Of a stretch of DNA of 36,437 nt, positions 7,690 through 16,607 are shown piece by piece. The stretch is from an uncultured Hydrogenophaga sp. GTDB taxonomy: Bacteria; Pseudomonadota; Gammaproteobacteria; Burkholderiales; Burkholderiaceae_C. Numbering within the stretch: position 1 is the stretch's first letter; each line of letters opens with the position of its first letter. The notes under the pieces were generated by a model. It saw only the letters and a program-made list of their open reading frames with translations, did not search any database and had not been told where the DNA came from. The stretch is from NCBI RefSeq assembly GCF_958439165.1, contig NZ_OY288143.1:1-36437 (forward strand), given 5' to 3'. The position numbers were made by a program, and so were the translations under genes.

Positions 7690-8999
7690 TGGCCGACCGC
7701 GCATTCCGCCCCGAAACCCTGGCCATCCATGCCGGACAGATTCCTGATGCCGCCACCGGCGCCCGGGCCCTGCCGATCTACCAGACCACCAGCTTTGTGT
7801 TCGACAGCGCCGAACACGCGGCCAGCCTGTTCAACCTGCAGACCTTCGGGAATGTGTATTCGCGCCTGTCCAACCCCACGGTGGCGGCACTGGAAGAGCG
7901 GGTGGCCGCCCTGGAAGGCGCCCGCGCCGCCGTGGCCTGTGCCAGCGGCATGGCGGCCGAAACCCTGGCCCTGACCACCCTGCTGCAGGCCGGCGACCAT
8001 GTGGTGGCCGGCGGATCGCTGTATGGCGGCACGGTGACGCTGCTGGCGGTGAACCTGCGCAAGTTCGGCATCGAGACCACCTTCGTCGATGCCACCGACC
8101 CGGCCGCGTTCGCCGCTGCCATCCGGCCTGAAACCCGCGCCATCTATGCCGAGACGCTGGGCAACCCGAGCATGGTGGTGCTGGACATCGCGGCGGTGGC
8201 CGATGTGGCCCATGCCCACGGTCTGCCGCTGATCGTGGACAACACGGTACCCAGCCCGTTCCTGTGCAATCCGGTGGCCTTCGGGGCCGACGTGGTGGTG
8301 CACAGCGCCACCAAGTACCTGGCGGGGCATGGCACCACACTGGGCGGGGTGGTGGTGGAGGCCGGGCGGTTCGACTGGGCCAATGGCCGCTTTCCCGGCA
8401 TGACCGAGCCTTCGCCCGGCTACCACGGCGTGAAGTTTTTCGAGACCTTCGGCGACTTCGCCTTCACCATGCGCTGCCGCATGGAAGGGCTGCGCGTGTG
8501 GGGCGCTTCACTGGCGCCCACCAGTGCCTGGCAGATCCTGCAGGGCATCGAGACGCTGCCGCTGCGCATGGAGCGGCACTGCAGCAATGCGCTGGCGGTG
8601 GCGCAGTTCCTGCGGGACGACCCGCGCGTGGCCTGGGTCAGCTACCCCGGCCTGCCGGACCATCCGCAGCACGAACTGATGCGCCGTCAGATGCGGGGAG
8701 CCTCCGGCCTGCTGGCCTTCGGCGTGAGGCCGGCGGCAGCGTCCGGGGCATCGGGAGGGCTGGCGGCCGGCGTGCGCTTCATCGAGAGCGCGCAGTTCAT
8801 GAGCCATCTGGTCAACATCGGCGACACGCGCACCCTGATCAGCCACCCGGCCAGCACCACCCACCGTCAGCTGGACGAAGCCCAGCAGATCAAGGCCGGC
8901 GTGCTGCCCGACATGGTGCGCATCTCGGTCGGGCTGGAACACATCGACGACATCCTCTGGGACATCGACCAGGCGCTGGCGCGCGCCGTCAGCGCCTGA
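7689..8999 (+). CDS. metY: O-acetylhomoserine aminocarboxypropyltransferase (sulfhydrylase)
   Basis: This 436-residue cytosolic enzyme belongs to the Cys/Met-metabolism PLP family. It should make homocysteine from O-acetylhomoserine and sulfide, the direct-sulfhydrylation route to methionine. The PLP lysine is K209 in HSATKYLAGHG; ASGMAAETLAL binds the cofactor phosphate, YSRLSNPTVAALEERVAALEG is the typical N-terminal signature (split here as YSRLSNPT and ALEERVAALEG), and SHPASTTH lies near the C-terminus. Length and the opening FRPETLAIHAGQ fit MetY rather than cystathionine synthase or lyase. It begins inside the stop codon of the CoA-binding gene and converges on hpnC 15 bases downstream. 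I see no terminator between them. Confidence 0.92.
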   Translation: MADRAFRPETLAIHAGQIPDAATGARALPIYQTTSFVFDSAEHAASLFNLQTFGNVYSRLSNPTVAALEERVAALEGARAAVACASGMAAETLALTTLLQAGDHVVAGGSLYGGTVTLLAVNLRKFGIETTFVDATDPAAFAAAIRPETRAIYAETLGNPSMVVLDIAAVADVAHAHGLPLIVDNTVPSPFLCNPVAFGADVVVHSATKYLAGHGTTLGGVVVEAGRFDWANGRFPGMTEPSPGYHGVKFFETFGDFAFTMRCRMEGLRVWGASLAPTSAWQILQGIETLPLRMERHCSNALAVAQFLRDDPRVAWVSYPGLPDHPQHELMRRQMRGASGLLAFGVRPAAASGASGGLAAGVRFIESAQFMSHLVNIGDTRTLISHPASTTHRQLDEAQQIKAGVLPDMVRISVGLEHIDDILWDIDQALARAVSA

Positions 9000-9014
9000 A
9001 CTGCCGATCTGCCC

Positions 9015-9878
9015 TTACATCCGCAGGCAGCGCCAGGCCACCAGCGGGATGTCGCGCCGGCCCACCGTGACCCGGATGGCCCAGCTGCGGTGGCCGATGG
9101 CCTCGATGTGGTCCAGCACCCGCAGCCCGCCCTGCACCACGGCCCGCAGTTCCCAACCGCCCCGGCCGGGCAGGCGGTGCACCAGCGGGGCGCCTTCGAG
9201 CATGAGCTGCCGGGCCTGCCGGCACAGCAGCTGCACCGCGGCCCGGCGCGGGCCGTCGAGCCGCGATTCGCGGGCCACGTCGTCGGGCCGGTGCTGAAAG
9301 TCGTCGACCGACAGACCGTGCCGGTTCAGCAGATCCAGCGGCAGGTAGCTGCGGCCGTTGGACAGGTCGCGTCCGATGTCCTGCCAGAAATTGATGAGCT
9401 GCAGCGCGCTGCACACAGCGTCGCTCTGACGCATGGCCTCGTCGCCGGTCACCCGGTAGAGCTGCAGCAGCAGGCGCCCCACCGGGTTGGCGGAACGGCG
9501 GCAGTAATCCAGCAGCTCCGGCAGGTCGGCATAGCGGTGGCCGCTGGCGGTGTGGCGCACGTCCTGCCTGAAGGCGTCCAGCAGATCGTGCAGCAGGGCC
9601 GGGTCGAGTGCGTGGCGCTGCACCGCGGCGGCCAGGGGAGCCCACAGATGGGGCCAGCGCCGGGGGTGTTCACCGGCCAGCGCCTGGTCGAGCGCCGTGC
9701 CCATGTCCGCCAGATCGGCCAGCCGTGCGGCTGCGTCGGCAGCACCCTCGTCGGCGATGTCGTCGGCGGTGCGGGCGAAGTGATAGATCGCCGCCACCGC
9801 CGGCCTCAGGGCGGCCGGGCACAGCCAGGACGCCACGGGGAAGTTCTCGTAATGACCGACCTCGCCGCCCAGCGGCAT
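9015..9878 (-). CDS. hpnC: Hydroxysqualene synthase-type protein, HpnC
   Basis: This squalene/phytoene synthase family protein of about 287 residues opens with HYENFPVAS and FARTADDIADEG, the first Asp-rich motif (39-44). The second motif, NFWQDIGRDLSNGRSYLP, follows mid-protein. In the hopanoid route HpnD makes presqualene diphosphate, HpnC turns it into hydroxysqualene and HpnE reduces that to squalene. Neither hpnD, hpnE nor a hopene cyclase is in this window. I chose ATG 9878 because the family homology begins there and because the longer start at 9959 would run through a promoter and operator that serve the divergent RND operon. The longer form (314 residues) cannot be excluded. Confidence in the family is high. 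Confidence 0.85.
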   Translation of the reverse strand: MPLGGEVGHYENFPVASWLCPAALRPAVAAIYHFARTADDIADEGAADAAARLADLADMGTALDQALAGEHPRRWPHLWAPLAAAVQRHALDPALLHDLLDAFRQDVRHTASGHRYADLPELLDYCRRSANPVGRLLLQLYRVTGDEAMRQSDAVCSALQLINFWQDIGRDLSNGRSYLPLDLLNRHGLSVDDFQHRPDDVARESRLDGPRRAAVQLLCRQARQLMLEGAPLVHRLPGRGGWELRAVVQGGLRVLDHIEAIGHRSWAIRVTVGRRDIPLVAWRCLRM

Positions 9879-9906
9879 GGTGCTGTCCGCGGGCGCGGAT
9901 GTGGTG

Positions 9907-9935
9907 CCGACAGAAGGTAGGTTTGCCACTACAAT
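9907..9935 (+). promoter_or_regulatory. Putative sigma-70 promoter of the RND efflux operon
   Basis: CCGACA (9907-9912) and TACAAT (9930-9935) are separated by exactly 17 bases; the -10 box matches the consensus at 5 of 6 positions, the -35 at 4 of 6. Transcription would begin near 9942, at the edge of the palindrome described next and about 60 bases before the adaptor ATG. Confidence 0.55.
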
Positions 9936-9942
9936 TTCACTT

Positions 9943-9956
9943 ACTAACCGGTCAGT
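9943..9956. promoter_or_regulatory. TetR-type operator palindrome
   Basis: ACTAACCGGTCAGT is an inverted repeat (ACTNACC/GGTNAGT) with one asymmetric position. Such sites are typical for TetR-family repressors that control RND pumps. It covers the predicted transcription start of the adaptor gene, where a bound repressor would block initiation. No tetR gene is in the window, so the regulator must be encoded elsewhere. Confidence 0.55.
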
Positions 9957-10003
9957 CATTAAATTGGCCTGCCGCCAACGGCCGCCAAAACGAGGGTTTC
10001 GAC

Positions 10004-11095
10004 ATGAAAGCCGTGCATTGTGTCCTGATCTGTGCCGCCACCGTGCTGGCCGCCTGTTCTTCCGAGGCCCCTCCGCCGGAGCCGGTGCGCTCGGTCAAGC
10101 TGATCCGCGTCGGCGCCGACCACCTGGCCAGCAGGGCCGAGTACGCCGGTGATGTGCGGGCCCGCACCGAGTCGGCGCTGGGTTTCCGGGTGGGCGGCAA
10201 GCTGGTCGAACGGCCGGTCGACGTCGGGCAGCGGGTGCAGGTCGGGCAGTTGCTGGCCCGGCTCGACGCCCAGGATCTGGCGCTCTCCAGCCAGGCCGCT
10301 CAGGCAGCCGAGGCTGCAGCCCGCACCCAGCGCGACCTCGCTGCGGCCGATCTGAAGCGTTTCCAGGATCTGCTGAGCCAGGGCTTCGTCAGCCAGGCCG
10401 AGATCGACCGCCGCCAGGCCGCGCTGCGCTCGGCCGAAGCCACCCTGCAGCAGGCCCAGGCCCAGCGGGCGGTGCAGGGCAACCAGGCGGGCTATGCCCG
10501 GCTGCAGGCCGACGCCGCCGGTGTGGTGGTGGCCGTGCTCGCCGAGCCGGGCCAGGTGGTGTCGGCCGGTACGCCGATCCTGCGCGTGGCCACCGATGGC
10601 CCGCGCGATGTGGTGTTTTCAGTCCCTGAAGACCGCGTTGCCCTGGTCCGCCCCGGGCTGGGCGCCACGGTGAGGCTGTGGAGCGCGGGCGAGGGCGGTC
10701 CGGCCCTGAAGGCCACGGTGCGCGAGGTGGCGGCCAGCGCCGAGGCGTCGACCCGCACCTACCAGGTCCGGCTGGCCCTGCCGGCCGATGCACCCGCGCC
10801 GCTCGGTGCGACCGCCCGGGTGGTGCTCGAGCCGTCTGCCGCCCAGGCGGCGCCGCAGGTGCTGCGCCTGCCCACCAGTGCGGTCATGGCCGCCGGAGCG
10901 GGCAAGGGCAGCCAGGTGTGGGTGTTCGATGCCGCCGCCGGCACGGTGCAGCCGCGCGAGGTGACGGTGGCCACCGCCGACGGCAACGATCTGATCATCG
11001 CCAGCGGCCTGCAGCCGGGCGACGAGGTGGTGGCCGCCGGGGTGCATGTGCTCACCCCCGGTCAGAAGGTGGTCCGCTTCAACCCCGCGCAGTGA
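10004..11095 (+). CDS. RND efflux periplasmic adaptor (membrane fusion) lipoprotein
   Basis: ATG 10004 gives 363 residues with a lipoprotein signal, lipobox LAAC with the acylated cysteine at residue 17, so it is anchored to the inner membrane and sits in the periplasm. It shows the split lipoyl/barrel-sandwich domain (GFRVGGKLVERPVDVGQRV and DAAGVVVAVLAEPGQVV), a central alpha-helical hairpin (about 85-150, rich in Ala/Gln), a beta-barrel region, and a membrane-proximal domain ending in LQPGDEVVAAG. It bridges the permease and an outer-membrane channel. Seven bases separate it from the permease gene. No outer-membrane factor is encoded nearby, so a shared TolC-like channel is likely. Confidence 0.92.
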   Translation: MKAVHCVLICAATVLAACSSEAPPPEPVRSVKLIRVGADHLASRAEYAGDVRARTESALGFRVGGKLVERPVDVGQRVQVGQLLARLDAQDLALSSQAAQAAEAAARTQRDLAAADLKRFQDLLSQGFVSQAEIDRRQAALRSAEATLQQAQAQRAVQGNQAGYARLQADAAGVVVAVLAEPGQVVSAGTPILRVATDGPRDVVFSVPEDRVALVRPGLGATVRLWSAGEGGPALKATVREVAASAEASTRTYQVRLALPADAPAPLGATARVVLEPSAAQAAPQVLRLPTSAVMAAGAGKGSQVWVFDAAAGTVQPREVTVATADGNDLIIASGLQPGDEVVAAGVHVLTPGQKVVRFNPAQ

Positions 11096-11102
11096 GGCCC
11101 TG

Positions 11103-14100
11103 ATGCAAGACCTCAAGGATGCCGCACCGGCCTCGCCCGGCTGGATCTCGCGCATGAACCTGTCGCAGTGGGCGCTGGACCATCCGGCCTTCACCCGCTA
11201 CCTCATGGTGGTGCTGATGCTGCTGGGCGTGGCCTCGTACTTCCAGCTCGGTCAGGACGAGGATCCGCCGTTCACCTTCCGGGCCATGGTGATCCAGGTG
11301 TACTGGCCCGGCGCCACGGCACAGCAGGTGGCCGAGCAGGTGGTGGACCGCATCGAGCGCACCCTGCAGGAGGTGCCGCATGCCGACAAGATCCGCAGCT
11401 ACGCGAAGCCGGGCGAGGCGCTGATCATCTTCCAGCTGCGCGACTCGTCACCGCCCGCCGAGGTCCCGCAGATCTGGTACACGGTGCGCAAGAAGGTCGG
11501 GGACCTGCGCGGCCAGCTGCCGGCCGGTGTGCTCGGCCCGTTCTTCAACGACGAGTTCGGCGACGTGTACGGCGTGATCTACGCGCTGCAGGGCGACGGC
11601 TTCACCCCGGCCGAGCGCAAGAACGTGGCCGACGATGTGCGCCAGCAGCTCCTGCGCGTGAAGGACGTCAGCAAGGTCGAGCTGTTCGGCGTGCAGCCGG
11701 AGAAGCTCTACATCGAGGTTTCCCAGCAACGCCTGGCGGTCCTGGGTCTGGACCTGACCCAGGTGCTGGACCAGCTGGGCCAGCAGAACGCGGTGGAGTC
11801 GGCCGGCACGGTGCAGGCGCCGGCCGACGTGGTGCAGGTGCGGGTGGGCGGTGCCTTCCAGTCGGTCGAGCAGCTGCGGGCCATGCCGATCCGGGCCGCC
11901 AACGGCCGCCAGCTGCGGTTGGGCGATGTGGCCGACATCGTGCGCGGCTACCAGGACCCGCCGGCCGTGCTGGTGCGGCACGACGGCACCGACAGCATCG
12001 CGCTGGGCATTTCCATGGCCAAGGGCGGCGACATCATTGCCCTGGGCAAGGCGCTGGAGCAGTCGGTGGCCGGCATCGAACGCACCCTGCCGGCCGGCAT
12101 GCGGCTGGTGCAGGTGCAGGACCAGCCCAAGGCGGTGGCCACCTCGGTCAATGAATTCGTGAAGGTCCTGATCGAGGCGGTGGTGATCGTGCTGGCGGTC
12201 AGCTTCCTGGCGCTGGGGCTGCACCGGCGCCCGGGCGGCACCGGCTGGCGCCGCTACATGCTCGACGTGCGGCCTGGCCTGGTGGTGTTCATCACCATTC
12301 CGCTGGTGCTGGCCATCACCTTCCTGGCCATGCATTACTGGGGCATCGGCCTGCACAAGATCTCGCTGGGCTCGCTCATCATTGCCCTGGGGCTGCTGGT
12401 GGACGACGCCATCATTGCGGTGGAGATGATGGTGCGCAAGCTCGAAGAGGGCTACGACATGGTCAAGGCGGCCACCTTCACCTGGGACGCCACCGCCATG
12501 CCGATGCTCACCGGCACGCTGATCACGGCGGCCGGCTTCCTGCCCATCGGACTGGCGAAATCGGCCACCGGCGAGTACACCTTCGCCATCTTCGGCGTCA
12601 CCGTGGTGGCGCTGGTCATTTCGTGGGTGGTGGCGGTCATGTTCGTGCCGTACCTGGGCGTGCGCCTGCTGCGCCGTCCGGGCAGCCACGGCGAAGCCCC
12701 TGTCGAGGCGCATGCAGAAGTGTTCGACGGCCCGTTCTATGTCCGCTTCCGTGCCCTGGTGGACTGGTGCGTGGAGCACCGCTGGATCACCATCGGCGCC
12801 ACCGTGCTGACCTTCGTGCTGGGCATCGCCGGCATGACCCGGGTGCAGCAGCAGTTCTTCCCCGACTCCAGTCGCCCGGAAATCCTGGTCGACATCTGGC
12901 TGCCCGAGGGGGCCAGCATCCAGGCCATGGATGAAGTGACGCGCCGCTTCGAGCAGCGCATGCAGAAGGAGGCCGACGTGACCGCCGTGACCACCTGGGT
13001 CGGCTCCGGCGTGCCGCGCTTCTACCTGCCGCTGGACCAGATCTTTCCGCAGACCAACGTGTCGCAGCTGATCGTCATGCCGCAGGACCTCAAGGCCCGC
13101 GAGCGCCTGCGCAAGGCATTGCCGGCGCTCATGGCCAGCGAGTTCCCCGAGGTGCGGGGTCGCGTCAAGCTGCTGCCCAACGGGCCGCCGGTGCCGTATC
13201 CGGTGCAGTTCCGGGTCGAGGGGCCCGATCCCACCGTGCTGCGTGGCCTGGCCGACCAGGTCAAGCAGGCCCTGCGCCAGAGCCCCAACACCCGGGGCGT
13301 GAACGACAACTGGAATGAATCGGTCAAGCAGCTGCGGCTGGAGATCGATCAGGACAAGGCGCGCGCTCTTGGCGTGACCAGCCAGTCCATCGCCCGGGCC
13401 TCGCGCACGCTGCTCTCGGGCGCCACCGTGGGCCAGTACCGCGAGGGCGACGAACTCATCGACATCGTGCTGCGCCAGCCGCTGAGCGAGCGCGACGCCA
13501 TGACCGATCTGGCCAACACCTACCTGCCCACCGCACAGGGCACGGTCATTCCGCTGTTGCAGATCGCGCAGCCGGTGTTCGCCTGGGAGCCCGGCGTGCT
13601 GTGGCGCGAGAACCGCGAATACGCCATCACGGTGCAGAGCGACGTGCGTGAGGGGCTGCAGGGCGCCACCGTCACCGCCGAACTGCTGCCGGACCTGCGC
13701 CAGCTGGAGGCCGGCTGGGCGGCCGAAGGGCAGGGCGCCTACCGCATCCGGGTGGCCGGCGCGGTGGAGGAGAGCAGCAAGGGCTCGGCATCGATCGCTG
13801 CCGGCGTGCCGCTGATGCTGTTCATCACCTTCACCCTGCTCATGCTGCAGCTGCAGAGCTTCAGCCGTTCGCTGCTGGTGTTCCTGACCGGACCGCTGGG
13901 CATGGCGGGCGTGGCCGGCGCGCTGCTGCTGCTCAACCGTCCGTTCGGCTTCGTGGCGCTGCTGGGCGTGATCGCGCTCATGGGCATGATCCAGCGCAAC
14001 TCGGTGATCCTGATCGACCAGATCGAGCAGGACCGCGCGCTGGGCGTGCCGGCCTGGGATGCCATCGTGGAGGCCGCGGTCCGCCGCATGCGCCCCATCG

Positions 14101-14270
14101 TGCTGACCGCCGCAGCGGCCGTGCTGGCCATGATCCCGCTCTCCCGCAGCGTGTTCTGGGGCCCGATGGCCGTGGCCATCATGGGCGGCCTGGTGGTGGC
14201 CACGGTGCTGACCCTGCTCGCGCTGCCGGCCATGTACGCCGCCTGGTTCCGGGTGCGTCGCCCCGCCTGA
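11103..14270 (+). CDS. RND-type efflux permease (HAE1/AcrB superfamily)
   Basis: This 1055-residue inner-membrane protein has the duplicated RND plan: an N-terminal helix (around MVVLMLLGVASYF), a large periplasmic porter loop, a six-helix bundle, and a repeat of the same. Helix 4 carries GLLVDDAIIAVEMM with the adjacent aspartates of the proton relay; the second half has GVIALMGMIQRNSVILIDQIEQ. It exports hydrophobic compounds by proton exchange with the adaptor encoded 7 bases upstream. ATG 11103 is preferred over an upstream in-frame start inside the adaptor gene. The substrate cannot be told from sequence. A GC-rich hairpin follows the stop. Confidence 0.93.
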   Translation: MQDLKDAAPASPGWISRMNLSQWALDHPAFTRYLMVVLMLLGVASYFQLGQDEDPPFTFRAMVIQVYWPGATAQQVAEQVVDRIERTLQEVPHADKIRSYAKPGEALIIFQLRDSSPPAEVPQIWYTVRKKVGDLRGQLPAGVLGPFFNDEFGDVYGVIYALQGDGFTPAERKNVADDVRQQLLRVKDVSKVELFGVQPEKLYIEVSQQRLAVLGLDLTQVLDQLGQQNAVESAGTVQAPADVVQVRVGGAFQSVEQLRAMPIRAANGRQLRLGDVADIVRGYQDPPAVLVRHDGTDSIALGISMAKGGDIIALGKALEQSVAGIERTLPAGMRLVQVQDQPKAVATSVNEFVKVLIEAVVIVLAVSFLALGLHRRPGGTGWRRYMLDVRPGLVVFITIPLVLAITFLAMHYWGIGLHKISLGSLIIALGLLVDDAIIAVEMMVRKLEEGYDMVKAATFTWDATAMPMLTGTLITAAGFLPIGLAKSATGEYTFAIFGVTVVALVISWVVAVMFVPYLGVRLLRRPGSHGEAPVEAHAEVFDGPFYVRFRALVDWCVEHRWITIGATVLTFVLGIAGMTRVQQQFFPDSSRPEILVDIWLPEGASIQAMDEVTRRFEQRMQKEADVTAVTTWVGSGVPRFYLPLDQIFPQTNVSQLIVMPQDLKARERLRKALPALMASEFPEVRGRVKLLPNGPPVPYPVQFRVEGPDPTVLRGLADQVKQALRQSPNTRGVNDNWNESVKQLRLEIDQDKARALGVTSQSIARASRTLLSGATVGQYREGDELIDIVLRQPLSERDAMTDLANTYLPTAQGTVIPLLQIAQPVFAWEPGVLWRENREYAITVQSDVREGLQGATVTAELLPDLRQLEAGWAAEGQGAYRIRVAGAVEESSKGSASIAAGVPLMLFITFTLLMLQLQSFSRSLLVFLTGPLGMAGVAGALLLLNRPFGFVALLGVIALMGMIQRNSVILIDQIEQDRALGVPAWDAIVEAAVRRMRPIVLTAAAAVLAMIPLSRSVFWGPMAVAIMGGLVVATVLTLLALPAMYAAWFRVRRPA

Positions 14271-14275
14271 GTCCG

Positions 14276-14295
14276 GCCCCCGGGGGCTCCCGGGG
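14276..14295 (+). other. GC-rich hairpin after the RND operon
   Basis: CCCCGGG (14278-14284) and CCCGGGG (14289-14295) form a 7-bp all-GC stem around a GGCT loop. There is no T run, so it is not a standard intrinsic terminator. It may protect the RND transcript 3' end or assist another termination route before tRNA-Leu. Confidence 0.4.
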
Positions 14296-14304
14296 CGCTG
14301 CGGC

Positions 14305-14310
14305 TACAAT
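14305..14310 (+). promoter_or_regulatory. -10 element upstream of tRNA-Leu
   Basis: TACAAT in the context GGCTACAATC lies 47 bases before the tRNA gene. The -35 region is all G/C and poorly matched, so only the -10 is claimed. Confidence 0.4.
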
Positions 14311-14357
14311 CGTGGGTTGCCGTGAGAAGTGGGCCACCGGCCGTGGCACAAGCCGGC

Positions 14358-14444
14358 GCGCGGGTGGCGAAATTGGTAGACGCACCAGGTTTAGGTCCTG
14401 ACGCCAGCAATGGTGTGGGGGTTCGAGTCCCCCCCCGCGCACCA
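14358..14444 (+). tRNA. tRNA-Leu (TAG anticodon)
   Basis: The 7-bp acceptor stem GCGCGGG / CCCGCGC encloses a D-arm, an anticodon loop TTTAGGT (anticodon TAG), a long variable arm (CGCCA/TGGTG stem) typical of leucine tRNA, and a T-arm GGGGG-TTCGAGT-CCCCC. CCA is encoded (14442-14444). It reads CUN leucine codons. It lies 55 bases before tig. Confidence 0.95.
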
Positions 14445-14499
14445 CACGAATTCCGCATCCACTCGGCCCGAATGACCCCCAAATCCCTTGGAGAACACC

Positions 14500-15810
14500 A
14501 TGTCCGTGACCGTTGAAACCCTGGAGAAGCTGGAGCGCAAGATCACCCTGACGCTGCCGGCCGACGTGATCCAGAACGAAGTCGCCAGCCGCCTCAAGCG
14601 CCTGGCCCGCACCGTCAAGATGGACGGCTTCCGTCCGGGCAAGGTGCCCATGAACGTGGTGGCCCAGCGCTATGGCTACTCGGTGCACTACGAAGTCATG
14701 AACGACAAGGTGGGCGAGGCCTTCGCCTCGGCCGCCAACGAAGCCCAGCTGCGCGTGGCCGGCCAGCCCCGCATCACCGAGAAGGAAGGCGCTCCGGAAG
14801 GCCAGCTGGCCTTCGACGCCGTCTTCGAGGTGTACCCCGAAGTCAAGATCGGCGACCTGGCCGGCGCTGCCGTCGAGAAGCTGACCGCCGAAGTGGACGC
14901 TGCCGCCATCGACCGCACCCTGGACATCCTGCGCAAGCAGCGCCGCACCTTCGCCCAGCGCGCCCAGGCCGACGCTGCCGTCGATGGTGACCGCGTGACC
15001 ATCGACTTCGAAGGCAAGATCGACGGCGAGCCGTTCGAAGGCGGCAAGGCTGCCGGCTTCCAGTTCATCGTCGGCGACGGCCAGATGCTCAAGGAATTCG
15101 AGGACGCCGTGCGCGGCATGAAGACCGGCGAGAGCAAGACCTTCCCGCTGGCTTTCCCGGCCGATTACCACGGCAAGGACGTGGCCGGCAAGACCGCCGA
15201 CTTCCTGGTGACCGTGAACAAGGTCGAGGCCGCCAACCTGCCCGAAGTGAACGATGAACTCGCCCGTTCGCTCGGCATCGCCGAAGGCACCGTCGACGCG
15301 CTGCGCGCCGACATCCGCAAGAACCTGGAGCGCGAGACCAAGTTCCGCCTGCAGGCCCGCAACAAGACCGCCGTCATGGACGCCCTGATCGCTGCCTCCG
15401 AGCTCGATCTGCCCAAGTCGGTGGTGCAGGCCGAACTCGACCGCATGGTCGAGGGCGCCCGTGCCGACCTGAAGCAGCGCGGCATCAAGGACGCCGACAA
15501 GGCCCCGATCCCCGAAGAACTGTTCCGTCCCCAGGCCGAGCGCCGCGTGCGCCTGGGTCTGATCGTGGCCGAACTGGTGCGTGCCAACGAGCTGTTCGCC
15601 AAGCCCGAGCAGATCGAAGCCCACATCAACGAGCTGGCCGCCTCCTACGAGCGCCCGGCCGACGTGGTCCGCTGGTACCAGAGCGACAACCGCCGCATGG
15701 CCGAGGTCGAGGCGATCGTGGTGGAGAACAATGTCACCGAGTTCGTGCTGGCCAAGGCCAAGGTCACCGACAAGGCGGTGGCCTTCGACGAGCTGATGCA
15801 GCAGTCCTGA
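14500..15810 (+). CDS. tig: Trigger factor, ribosome-associated chaperone
   Basis: This 436-residue cytosolic chaperone binds the ribosome exit tunnel, shields nascent chains and has peptidyl-prolyl isomerase activity. The ribosome-docking signature GFRPGKVP is at residues 43-50. The FKBP-type isomerase domain spans about 160-245 (VTIDFEGKIDGEPFEGG and FPADYHGKDVAGK), followed by the long helical C-terminal domain. ATG 14500 is preferred over a TTG 12 bases upstream, because GGAGA sits just ahead of the ATG. Length is normal. It is separated from clpP by a strong intrinsic terminator, so clpP must have its own promoter or depend on read-through. Confidence 0.97.
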   Translation: MSVTVETLEKLERKITLTLPADVIQNEVASRLKRLARTVKMDGFRPGKVPMNVVAQRYGYSVHYEVMNDKVGEAFASAANEAQLRVAGQPRITEKEGAPEGQLAFDAVFEVYPEVKIGDLAGAAVEKLTAEVDAAAIDRTLDILRKQRRTFAQRAQADAAVDGDRVTIDFEGKIDGEPFEGGKAAGFQFIVGDGQMLKEFEDAVRGMKTGESKTFPLAFPADYHGKDVAGKTADFLVTVNKVEAANLPEVNDELARSLGIAEGTVDALRADIRKNLERETKFRLQARNKTAVMDALIAASELDLPKSVVQAELDRMVEGARADLKQRGIKDADKAPIPEELFRPQAERRVRLGLIVAELVRANELFAKPEQIEAHINELAASYERPADVVRWYQSDNRRMAEVEAIVVENNVTEFVLAKAKVTDKAVAFDELMQQS

Positions 15811-15825
15811 TCGCCGTCGGGCCTG

Positions 15826-15853
15826 AAAAGGGCGGCATGGCCGCCCTTTTTTT
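15826..15853 (+). terminator. Intrinsic terminator between tig and clpP
   Basis: The stem GGGCGGC (15830-15836) / GCCGCCC (15840-15846) with loop ATG is flanked by AAAA and a run of seven T residues, which can lengthen the stem. Expected to end the tig transcript. Confidence 0.92.
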
Positions 15854-15968
15854 CGTCCGTGCCGCCCCCAAGTGCCCGATTCCCGCCTCTCAAATCCCTG
15901 ACGGGGAAATGACGGTGACGGGTTGGTTACAGTACCCCATGCCAACGCATCCATCCACGGAGAAAAAC

Positions 15969-16586
15969 ATGAGCGCAATGGACATTCAAGGTCTGGGCAT
16001 GGTGCCCATGGTCATCGAGCAGTCGGGCCGCGGCGAACGCGCCTACGACATCTATTCCCGCCTGCTGCGCGAGCGGGTGATCTTCCTGGTGGGACCGGTG
16101 AACGACCAGTCGGCCAACCTGGTGGTGGCCCAGCTGCTGTTCCTGGAAAGCGAGAACCCGGACAAGGACATCTCGTTCTACATCAACTCCCCGGGCGGTT
16201 CGGTGAGTGCCGGCATGGCCATCTTCGACACCATGAACTTCATCAAGCCCGACGTGTCGACCCTGTGCATCGGCATGGCCGCCAGCATGGGCGCCTTCCT
16301 GCTGGCCGCTGGTGCCAAGGGCAAGCGGTTCTCGCTGCCGAACTCCAAGGTCATGATCCACCAGCCGCTGGGCGGCACCCAGGGCCAGGCCACCGAGATC
16401 GAGATCCACGCCCGCGAGATCCTCAAGACCCGCGAACAGCTCAACCGCATCCTGGCCGAGCGCACCGGTCAGCCGCTGGAGAAGATCGAGCGCGACACCG
16501 AGCGCGACTACTACCTCAGCGCCGCCGAGTCGGCCGAGTACGGCCTGATCGACAAGGTCATCGAGAAGCGACCGTCGGCTGCCTGA
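15969..16586 (+). CDS. clpP: ATP-dependent Clp protease proteolytic subunit ClpP
   Basis: This 205-residue serine peptidase assembles into the tetradecameric barrel that degrades substrates delivered by ClpX or ClpA. The catalytic triad is visible: S106 in GMAASMGAF, H131 in MIHQPLGG and D180 in TERDYYLS. The motif FYINSPGGSVSAG marks the substrate-binding loop. GGAG ahead of ATG 15969 fixes the start; upstream in-frame sequence includes the tig terminator region and is not coding. A short N-terminal propeptide before the conserved MVPMVIEQ is usual. clpX follows 116 bases downstream across a large hairpin. Confidence 0.97.
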   Translation: MSAMDIQGLGMVPMVIEQSGRGERAYDIYSRLLRERVIFLVGPVNDQSANLVVAQLLFLESENPDKDISFYINSPGGSVSAGMAIFDTMNFIKPDVSTLCIGMAASMGAFLLAAGAKGKRFSLPNSKVMIHQPLGGTQGQATEIEIHAREILKTREQLNRILAERTGQPLEKIERDTERDYYLSAAESAEYGLIDKVIEKRPSAA

Positions 16587-16607
16587 CCCCCGTCCGGAGC
16601 ATCAATT

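Noticed and set aside
14179..15978. 599-codon open frame antisense to tig and tRNA-Leu
   Set aside because: It reads through the tRNA gene and the tig terminator and shows no recognisable motif.
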